Assembly (NCBI GenBank): GCA_050740975.1
Contig: JBOIEE010000106.1
Coordinates: 1 to 5,118, forward strand
Direction of reading: 5' to 3'
DNA from: JBOHHR01 sp050740975
Lineage (GTDB): Bacteria; Pseudomonadota; Gammaproteobacteria; JBOHHR01
DNA length: 5,118 nucleotides
A program made the position numbers and the translations under genes. Position 1 is the first letter of the stretch; the number at the start of each line of letters is the position of its first letter. Of the stretch, positions 1-5,118 are shown piece by piece. The notes beneath the pieces are model-generated. The model searched no databases, was not told where the DNA came from, and saw nothing but the letters and a program-made list of their open reading frames with translations.

Positions 1-14
1 CAAGAGGCATCATC

Positions 15-1871
15 ATGACTACCACCCACGACGGTAACACGAAGACGAAGAACAAGCGGCTGCTGAGCTGGGTCGACGAAATGGCGGCCCTGTGCCAGCC
101 CCAGCGGATCTATTGGTGCGGCGGCTCGCAACAGGAGTACCAGCGGCTTTGTGAGGAGCTGGTGCAGAGCGGAACGTTCATTCGGCTGAACCCGGAAAAG
201 CGTCCCAACAGCTACCTCGCGCGATCCAATCCGATCGATGTGGCGCGGGTGGAGGACCGCACCTACATCTGCAGCGAGAGCCAAGAGCAGGCCGGTCCCA
301 CCAACAATTGGATGGCCCCTGCAGAGATGCGCGCAAAACTGAACAGTTTGTTTGCGGGCTGCATGTGCGGCCGCACGATGTATGTTATACCGTTCAGCAT
401 GGGGCCTTTGGGCTCGCATATCTCGCACATCGGCGTTCAGCTTAGCGATTCACCCTACGTGGCGGTCAATCAGCGGATCATGACCCGCATGGGTCAAGCC
501 GCACTGGATGTGCTGGGCCCGGACGGGGAGTTCGTCCCCTGCGTGCACTCCGTCGGGGCGCCGTTGGAGTTACCGCAAGACGATGTGCCCTGGCCGTGCA
601 ACGAGACCAAGTACATCTGCCATTTCCCCGAGACCCGCGAGATTTGGTCTTATGGCAGCGGTTACGGCGGTAACGCGCTGCTCGGCAAAAAGTGTTTTGC
701 CTTGCGCATCGCCTCGGTGATGGCGCGCGATGAGGGCTGGCTGGCCGAGCACATGTTGATCTTAGGGGTGGAATCGCCCCAAGGCGATAAGACCTACGTC
801 ACAGCGGCCTTTCCCAGCGCTTGCGGCAAGACCAACTTCGCGATGCTGATCCCGCCTAAGGGCTTCGATGGCTGGAAGGTGACCACCATCGGCGATGACA
901 TCGCCTGGATCAAACCGGGGGAAGACGGTCGATTCTACGCCATCAATCCGGAGGCGGGTTACTTTGGGGTATTGCCCGGTACTTCCATGGAGTCCAACCC
1001 CAATGCCATATTGACCCTCAAGGAGAACTGCATCTTTACCAATGTGGCGCTTACCGACGAGGGGGATGTGTGGTGGGAGGGCATGAGCGCGGAGCCGCCG
1101 GCGCACCTCATCGATTGGAAGGGTAACGACTGGACCCCGGGAACAGGCACCCCTGCTGCTCATCCCAATGCGCGCTTTACCGCCCCCGCCGGTCAATGCC
1201 CCTCCATCGATCCGAACTGGGAAGACCCCATGGGGGTGCCGATCAGCGCCTTCGTCTTCGGGGGGCGGGTGAGCAAAAATTTTCCCTTAGTGTTTCAATC
1301 GTATAACTGGGAGCACGGGGTCTACCTCGCAGCCACCATGGGCTCGGAGGCGACCGCGGCGGCGGTGGGGCAGGCCGCGATGCGCCGGGATCCCATGGCC
1401 ATGCTGCCGTTCTGCGGTTACAACATGGCGGACTACTGGAAGCATTGGCTGAAAATCGGGCGTGAACGGGCGGCCACGCCACCACAGGTCTTTCGGGTAA
1501 ACTGGTTCCGCAAGGACGGCAACGGCAAGTTCCTGTGGCCGGGTTTTGGGGAGAACATGCGGGCGCTGCAATGGATCGTGGAGCGCTGCCGCGGGCGCGC
1601 CCCTGCTGTCGAGAGCCCGCTGGGGTGGGTGCCGACCTATGAGGCGCTGACCTGGAAAGGACTGGAGTTCCCGAAGGATAAGTTCTACCAGATCATGAAC
1701 CTCGATCGCGAAGCGGCGCGCCATGAGGCCAACGACCAAGAAGAGCTGTTCACCCGCTTCGGCGACCACCTGCCGCGGGAGATGGAGCTGGAACGCGAGC
1801 TTTTGTTGGCGCGCCTCTACCATTCACCCGCGCTGTGGGATCTAAGCGTCGCGAGCAAAGCTTTGGCGTAG
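15..1871 (+). CDS. pckG: Phosphoenolpyruvate carboxykinase, GTP-dependent
   Basis: This cytosolic enzyme catalyses oxaloacetate + GTP to phosphoenolpyruvate + GDP + CO2, the entry step of gluconeogenesis; it can also run in the carboxylating direction. The 618 residues match the usual length of the GTP family. Visible landmarks are the substrate-binding Arg in DVARVE (R78), a GYGGN segment (216-220), putative Mn ligands K226, H246 and D295, the P-loop FPSACGKTN (266-274) with the reactive Cys270 and K272/T273, the kinase-2 motif GDDIAW (293-298), and FGGR (415-418). Aromatic guanine-pocket residues F498, F506 and F511 lie in the NWFRKD...FLWPGFGEN region. These last features separate it from ATP-type PckA. 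The ATG is preceded by AGAGG at 3-7 with 7-nt spacing. No in-frame stop occurs in the 14 visible upstream bases, but family length supports this start. No catalytic residue appears lost. The promoter lies outside the window. Confidence 0.97.
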   Translation: MTTTHDGNTKTKNKRLLSWVDEMAALCQPQRIYWCGGSQQEYQRLCEELVQSGTFIRLNPEKRPNSYLARSNPIDVARVEDRTYICSESQEQAGPTNNWMAPAEMRAKLNSLFAGCMCGRTMYVIPFSMGPLGSHISHIGVQLSDSPYVAVNQRIMTRMGQAALDVLGPDGEFVPCVHSVGAPLELPQDDVPWPCNETKYICHFPETREIWSYGSGYGGNALLGKKCFALRIASVMARDEGWLAEHMLILGVESPQGDKTYVTAAFPSACGKTNFAMLIPPKGFDGWKVTTIGDDIAWIKPGEDGRFYAINPEAGYFGVLPGTSMESNPNAILTLKENCIFTNVALTDEGDVWWEGMSAEPPAHLIDWKGNDWTPGTGTPAAHPNARFTAPAGQCPSIDPNWEDPMGVPISAFVFGGRVSKNFPLVFQSYNWEHGVYLAATMGSEATAAAVGQAAMRRDPMAMLPFCGYNMADYWKHWLKIGRERAATPPQVFRVNWFRKDGNGKFLWPGFGENMRALQWIVERCRGRAPAVESPLGWVPTYEALTWKGLEFPKDKFYQIMNLDREAARHEANDQEELFTRFGDHLPREMELERELLLARLYHSPALWDLSVASKALA

Positions 1872-1891
1872 GCGGCTGAAATTCCGCAAAG

Positions 1892-1918
1892 GGGCCCAGC
1901 CCATGGGCTCAAGCTTTT
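1892..1918 (+). terminator. Possible rho-independent terminator after pckG
   Basis: Twenty bases after the pckG stop, GGGCCCA (1892-1898) can pair with TGGGCTC (1904-1910), giving seven pairs including one G-U around a 5-nt loop. A short T run follows at 1915-1918. The core AGCCCATGGGCT (1898-1909) is also a perfect palindrome, so alternative folds exist. The T tract is short and separated from the stem by four bases, so this may be only a weak terminator or not one at all. Confidence 0.35.
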
Positions 1919-2000
1919 GACTAGGGTCGAGATCTGAGCAAGCTCCCCCCCAATAAGGAGTGGGAGGCTCGGACTGAGCGTAGGAAGGCATTCCCCTCCG

Positions 2001-2005
2001 AGGAG
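2001..2005 (+). promoter_or_regulatory. Shine-Dalgarno site supporting the GTG start of the transporter gene
   Basis: AGGAG lies 11 nt before the GTG at 2017, slightly farther than the optimum. It decides the start. The in-frame stop TAG at 1981-1983 limits upstream extension and no in-frame ATG, GTG or TTG lies between. The ATG at 2026 is in another frame. CTCC at 1996-1999 is directly complementary to the GGAG at 2002-2005, but the implied 2-nt loop makes a local hairpin unlikely. Confidence 0.6.
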
Positions 2006-2016
2006 ACGAATTAACG

Positions 2017-2919
2017 GTGCACGCCTATGTCTTACTGACTCTGTTCTGCAGCTTTCTGCACGGGGCAAGTGCCGTTCTGTGTAAGCACGCTTTGCAGCAC
2101 AGCGGGGATCTGCGCGCGCTGTCCACGATAAAGAAGATCGCCGCGGTACTTAGCAATAGGACTTGGCTGCTTGGGATTTTTCTCGGTGTCAGCGCAAATA
2201 TCCTGGTCGTGCAGATTCAGTCGGGCATCGATATCTCGATCGTCTACCCTATTTTGAACTTCGCCTACATCTTTACTCTATTGCTCGGATACGTGTTCTT
2301 AAAGGAGAACTTAACTGGTCCTCAATGGGTGGGGGTCATCTTGGTAACCCTCGGTACCGCGACCATCCTGTTGGTGAGAAACCCGGTTACCGGGGGGCTG
2401 ACAGATATGGTCGCGCTGAAATGGACCACCTGGCTCGCGATGGCCTCGGCCATTGGGCTATTGGTTCTTGGCAGCAGAAGCATTCAAAGCAAGCACCTCA
2501 ACTACGAAATCCTGTTCGCCCTCTGTGCCGGGATCTGTTTCGGTAGCGTGGAAACCTATCTTAAAACTACGACCAATCTTGTGGCGAGCGAGATTGGGAA
2601 CTTTTCCGTCACCTCCCTTGATAGCGTCGTCGCTTTTATCACGGCGTGGCCTTTTTTCGTCTTGGCCCTATTCAGCGCAGTGGGTTTTGTTTCGCTCCAA
2701 CTGGCGTTCTCCCGCGGCCATGTTTCTGTGACCGTTCCCCTGATCGCCGTCACCCAGCGCATGATCAACATGATAAGTGGGTATTTTGTTTTTGGAGAAG
2801 CATTCCCCGTAACCAAAATCATCGGGTTTATGACCATCATCTTGGGCGCCATGATCATGGTCTTGTCCTCACTCAAGAGCGGGGGACCAGAAGCGGTATT
2901 AAGCAGGAAATTCTCCTAG
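2017..2919 (+). CDS. EamA-like drug/metabolite transporter (DMT) superfamily membrane protein
   Basis: This is a 300-residue, strongly hydrophobic inner-membrane protein. By eye it has about nine or ten membrane segments: roughly 3-21, 48-67, 72-95, 102-121, 138-154, 165-180, 203-228, 235-258 and 265-285. Two similar halves are visible, as expected of EamA transporters. Each ends in a segment, a short charged turn and a final glycine-containing helix: FLKENLTGPQWVGVILVTLG (95-114) in the first half and the stretch around FGEAFPVTKIIGF (259-271) in the second. The family exports or imports small metabolites, nucleotide sugars, amino acids or drugs; nothing here reveals the substrate. A GTG start is used after AGGAG. 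Base composition looks more AT-rich than pckG and the pha genes, which may indicate a separate origin. It follows pckG by 145 bp with a possible terminator between, so co-transcription is doubtful, and it converges on the phasin gene. Family assignment is good; function is unknown. Confidence 0.8.
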   Translation: MHAYVLLTLFCSFLHGASAVLCKHALQHSGDLRALSTIKKIAAVLSNRTWLLGIFLGVSANILVVQIQSGIDISIVYPILNFAYIFTLLLGYVFLKENLTGPQWVGVILVTLGTATILLVRNPVTGGLTDMVALKWTTWLAMASAIGLLVLGSRSIQSKHLNYEILFALCAGICFGSVETYLKTTTNLVASEIGNFSVTSLDSVVAFITAWPFFVLALFSAVGFVSLQLAFSRGHVSVTVPLIAVTQRMINMISGYFVFGEAFPVTKIIGFMTIILGAMIMVLSSLKSGGPEAVLSRKFS

Positions 2920-2988
2920 AGGGGACAGCGGAAAGATCGCCTAATCCATCGGCCGTTCTCAAGTCAACCCAGTCGATGAGGTTCCGGG

Positions 2989-3354
2989 TTATCTTTTAGA
3001 GGCCTTCGGCCTGCTGCTCGGTTTTGCCTCACCTACTCCAGTGCTCTTGCTAACCCATCCGCTGAGATCGTTTTTGCATGCCATCAGGGTTTCGTTGGTG
3101 TTGCGCACGATGTCAACCAGCTTCTTATTGTATTCAGCGGCTAACTGCGCCTGACTCGCCAGCAATCCCTTCGGATCTTTGGCTCCCGCGATCAACTCCA
3201 TCTCTTTTGCGCTCGCCTCCAGACAAGTGCTCAAGATCTGTTGCTGTTGCTCGGAGAGCTTAGCGACGATCTTCATGTTGATCTCCGCAAGCTCCTGCAT
3301 CGAGCCAATAGCATTTCTGCTGATGGATGCCCACTGGTCGAACATTTCTTTCAT
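2989..3354 (-). CDS. phaP: Phasin family protein (PHA granule-associated)
   Basis: Phasins are small amphipathic proteins that coat PHA granules, limit coalescence and can stimulate PHA synthesis. This 121-residue protein has no signal peptide or membrane segment. It is almost entirely predicted helix with regularly spaced hydrophobics: a start MFDQWASISRNAIGSM (4-19), a helix ELAEINMKIVAKLSEQ (21-36) followed by polar QQQ, then a KDPKGLL turn (59-65), QAQLAAEYNKKL (68-79) and a last helix to about 101. This pattern resembles the Phasin_2 type. The tail (103-121) is Ser/Pro/Lys-rich and basic. GGGAG at 3363-3367 with 8-nt spacing supports the first of two nearby Met codons. The gene lies 30 bp downstream of phaB in the same direction, which strongly supports the assignment. 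It is shorter than the roughly 180-190 residues of many betaproteobacterial PhaP proteins, so the exact symbol is less certain than the family. Confidence 0.85.
   Translation of the reverse strand: MKEMFDQWASISRNAIGSMQELAEINMKIVAKLSEQQQQILSTCLEASAKEMELIAGAKDPKGLLASQAQLAAEYNKKLVDIVRNTNETLMACKNDLSGWVSKSTGVGEAKPSSRPKASKR
3000..3012. repeat. Short perfect inverted repeat in the 3' end of the phasin gene
   Basis: AGGCC-TTC-GGCCT forms a 5-bp G+C-rich stem with a 3-nt loop. It sits 12 bp inside the phasin stop codon and about 80 bp past the convergent transporter stop. There is no adjacent T tract on the plus strand, and the minus strand continues TCTAAAAG, so it is not a standard intrinsic terminator. 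It could still slow convergent transcription or simply be a product of the codons present. Confidence 0.3.
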
Positions 3355-3384
3355 TTGGTTTTCTCCCGAAGTTAAAGACGGTGG

Positions 3385-4134
3385 TTACATCATGTGTTGT
3401 CCGCCGTTTGGGGCAAAGTCCGCGCCGGTAATAAACGAGGCCTGATCGGAAACGAGAAAGTTCACCAGATAAGCCACCTCTTCGGGCGTTCCGAGCCGCC
3501 CGACCGGGATCTGCGCGATGATCTGATTGCGGATCTCTACGGGCACGGCCATCACCATGTCGGTCCCGATATAACCGGGTGAGACCGTATTCACCGTCAC
3601 GCCTTTTCTCGCCACCTCTTGCGCCAAGCTCATGGTAAAGCCATGCATCCCCGCTTTTGAAGCGGTGTAGTTGCTCTGGCCGACTTGCCCTTTTTGGGCA
3701 TTGATGGAGGAGATATTGACGATACGGCCATAACCGCGGTCCATCATGCCTTGGATCACATGGCGGGTGACGTTAAAGACGCTGTCCAGGTTGATCCGCA
3801 ACACCGTATCCCATTGCTCCTTGCTCATCTTGCGCAAGGTGACGTCTTTGGTGATACCGGCGTTGTTGACCAGAATGTCGATCGGGCCGAGATCCTTTTC
3901 TATGTTCTCCGCCATGCGTTGGCAGGCCTCGAAGTCGCTCACATCGACGCGGTAGATCGTGAAGTCATAGCCCTTGGCTTTGGTTTCGGCCAGCCACTTC
4001 TGGGCTTTTTGCTCGTCGCGATAATTAGTCGCTACCTTAGCGCCGGAGGCGGCGAGCTGTAAACAGATAGCAGCACCGATCCCCCCGCTGCCGCCCGTGA
4101 CCAGGGCGACCCGCCCATCTAGGGATGTTTTCAT
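3385..4134 (-). CDS. phaB: Acetoacetyl-CoA reductase (short-chain dehydrogenase)
   Basis: This enzyme reduces acetoacetyl-CoA to (R)-3-hydroxybutyryl-CoA, the second step of poly-3-hydroxybutyrate synthesis, in the cytosol. The 249 residues match the classical SDR length. Motifs are the cofactor loop TGGSGGIG (13-20), NNAG (90-93), structural Asn115 in RINLD, catalytic Ser143 in NISSIN, and YTASK with Tyr156 and Lys160. The stretch QKGQVGQSNY (147-156), the TVSPGYIGTDMV region (183-194) and the GADF...NGGQHMM C-terminus are typical of PhaB and distinguish it from FabG-type reductases. After the second beta strand it reads NYRDE (37-41), with no acidic residue at the strand end, which leans towards NADPH use, but cofactor preference is inferred only. 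GAGGA at 4141-4145, 6 nt before ATG, is a good ribosome site. It starts 15 bp after the phaA stop and is followed 30 bp later by the phasin gene, indicating an operon. It is also known as phbB. Confidence 0.95.
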   Translation of the reverse strand: MKTSLDGRVALVTGGSGGIGAAICLQLAASGAKVATNYRDEQKAQKWLAETKAKGYDFTIYRVDVSDFEACQRMAENIEKDLGPIDILVNNAGITKDVTLRKMSKEQWDTVLRINLDSVFNVTRHVIQGMMDRGYGRIVNISSINAQKGQVGQSNYTASKAGMHGFTMSLAQEVARKGVTVNTVSPGYIGTDMVMAVPVEIRNQIIAQIPVGRLGTPEEVAYLVNFLVSDQASFITGADFAPNGGQHMM

Positions 4135-4149
4135 TTCTTTTCCTCAAGC

Positions 4150-5118
4150 TTATCGTTGTACGGCTAGTGCCACCCCTTGTCCGCCGCCTATGCAGAGCGT
4201 GGCTAAGCCCTTATGCGCATTGCGCCGCTTCAGCTCGTAGAGCAGGGTTACCAAAACCCGGGCCCCCGATGCGCCGATGGGGTGCCCCAGCGCGATGGCC
4301 CCGCCGTTGACATTGACCTTGCCGGTATCCCAACCGAGCTCGCGGTTGACCGAGATCGCCTGGGCGGCGAAGGCCTCGTTGGCTTCGATGAGGTCTAGTT
4401 CATCCACGCTCCACCCGGCCTTTTTCAAGCATTTCTTCGAGGCCGGGATAGGACCGGTGCCCATGATCGCGGGGTCCACACCCGAGCTCGCGTAGGCCGT
4501 GATCCAAGCCATAGGCTCAAGCCCTAAGGCACGGGCCTTGCCCTCGGAGGTGACGATCACCGCCGCCGCCCCATCGTTGAGCCCCGAGGCATTGGCGGGT
4601 GTTACCGTGCCGTCCTTGTCGAAGGCCGGACGCAGTTTCGCCAGGCCCTCTGCGGTGACGCCTGGGCGCGGAAATTCATCGCTGTCAAAGATAATGGGAT
4701 CGCCCTTTTTTTGCGGGATCTCGATAGCAATGATCTCCTCTTTGAATCGTCCCGCTTTCTGAGCGGCTTCGGTTTTCTGCTGGGTGGTGGCGGCGAACTG
4801 ATCCTGTTCTTCGCGGGCGATCGTGTACTGCTTGACGATGTTCTCGGCCGTCACCCCCATGTGATAGTTATTAAAGGCATCCCACAGCCCATCCACGATC
4901 ATGGAATCCGACAGGGCCCAATCCCCCATTTTCATGCCGAGGCGGGATTTTGGGAGCACATGGGGCGCTAGGCTCATGCTTTCCTGACCGCCGGCTACGA
5001 CCAGTTCGGCGTCCCCGCACTTTATCGCCTGGGCGGCGAGGTGCACGGCTTTAAGGCCACTGCCACAGACCTTGTTGATGGTCATGGCAGGCACGGTATG
5101 CGGGATCCCGGCTTCGAT
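4150..5118 (-). CDS. phaA: Acetyl-CoA acetyltransferase (beta-ketothiolase), 5' end outside the window
   Basis: PhaA condenses two acetyl-CoA into acetoacetyl-CoA, the first step of PHB synthesis. The reading frame stays open to the right edge, so 322 residues are visible and roughly the first 70 are missing; the family is about 390-395 long. The visible part begins IEAGIPHTVPAMTINKVCGS, typical thiolase sequence. The GTG at 5092-5094 is therefore an internal Val codon, not a start. The acylated Cys is visible residue 18 (NKVCGSGLK). GGQESMS follows at 43-49, NEAFA at 247-251, the catalytic His279 in ALGHPIGASG, and the second active Cys309 in CIGGGQG near the C-terminus. All catalytic residues are present. 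A 15-bp gap to phaB and the shared strand support a biosynthetic (PHB) role rather than the FadA type of fatty-acid degradation. The promoter is beyond the window. It is also known as phbA. Confidence 0.95.
   Translation of the reverse strand: MEAGIPHTVPAMTINKVCGSGLKAVHLAAQAIKCGDAELVVAGGQESMSLAPHVLPKSRLGMKMGDWALSDSMIVDGLWDAFNNYHMGVTAENIVKQYTIAREEQDQFAATTQQKTEAAQKAGRFKEEIIAIEIPQKKGDPIIFDSDEFPRPGVTAEGLAKLRPAFDKDGTVTPANASGLNDGAAAVIVTSEGKARALGLEPMAWITAYASSGVDPAIMGTGPIPASKKCLKKAGWSVDELDLIEANEAFAAQAISVNRELGWDTGKVNVNGGAIALGHPIGASGARVLVTLLYELKRRNAHKGLATLCIGGGQGVALAVQR

Noticed and set aside
1287..1823. 178-codon open frame antisense to pckG (also 762-1196 and others)
   Set aside because: Lies entirely inside a well-conserved pckG on the opposite strand. 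The translation is Arg/Pro/His-rich with no recognisable domain, typical of shadow frames in GC-rich genes.
1917..1922. TTGACT as a -35 promoter box for the transporter gene
   Set aside because: No plausible -10 hexamer at 16-18 bp; the expected position reads AAGCTC.
2163..2546. 127-codon plus-strand open frame overlapping the transporter gene
   Set aside because: An alternative frame of a clearly hydrophobic, family-like transporter; its own translation has no recognisable features.
2966..2997. Possible terminator between the convergent transporter and phasin genes (AACCC...GGGTT then ATCTTTT)
   Set aside because: Only a 5-bp stem with a 15-nt loop and an interrupted T tract; too weak to call.
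3685..4062. 125-codon plus-strand open frame inside phaB
   Set aside because: Fully overlaps the conserved SDR gene, shows no recognised family and is explained by codon bias of the opposite strand.
5092..5094. GTG as the start of the thiolase gene
   Set aside because: The codons upstream to the window edge read IEAGIPHT, which continues the conserved thiolase sequence, so this GTG encodes an internal Val and the gene is cut by the window.

Overview
This window looks like ordinary chromosomal carbon-metabolism DNA from a polyhydroxyalkanoate (PHA)-storing proteobacterium. All five genes are recognisable and I see no mobile element, CRISPR array, tRNA or rRNA. I lean towards a gammaproteobacterium, possibly a Chromatiales-like or glycogen-accumulating lineage. 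That rests on a GTP-type PEP carboxykinase close to a phaA-phaB-phasin cluster, an arrangement reminiscent of purple sulfur bacteria. This is inference; the sequence alone does not fix the taxon.

Left part, plus strand: a complete GTP-dependent phosphoenolpyruvate carboxykinase gene (pckG, 15-1871) fills the first 1.9 kb. A 145-bp gap follows, with a possible terminator hairpin just after pckG and a C-rich, hairpin-prone leader. Next comes a GTG-started membrane protein of the drug/metabolite transporter (EamA-like) superfamily (2017-2919). Its substrate cannot be told from the sequence, and by eye it is less GC-rich than its neighbours.

Right part, minus strand, read from right to left: acetyl-CoA acetyltransferase (phaA, cut by the right edge at 5118), acetoacetyl-CoA reductase (phaB, 3385-4134) and a small phasin (2989-3354). 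The gaps are 15 and 30 bp and each downstream gene has its own Shine-Dalgarno sequence, so this is very probably one operon. It converges on the transporter gene, with 69 bp between the two stop codons.

Together, PhaA condenses two acetyl-CoA, PhaB reduces the product to (R)-3-hydroxybutyryl-CoA, and the phasin coats the polymer granule. The PHA synthase is not in the window and may lie beyond the right edge. PckG converts oxaloacetate to PEP for gluconeogenesis, so the window places a gluconeogenic entry enzyme near carbon-storage genes. Their proximity does not prove co-regulation. I found no convincing undescribed system here; the findings listed are modest.
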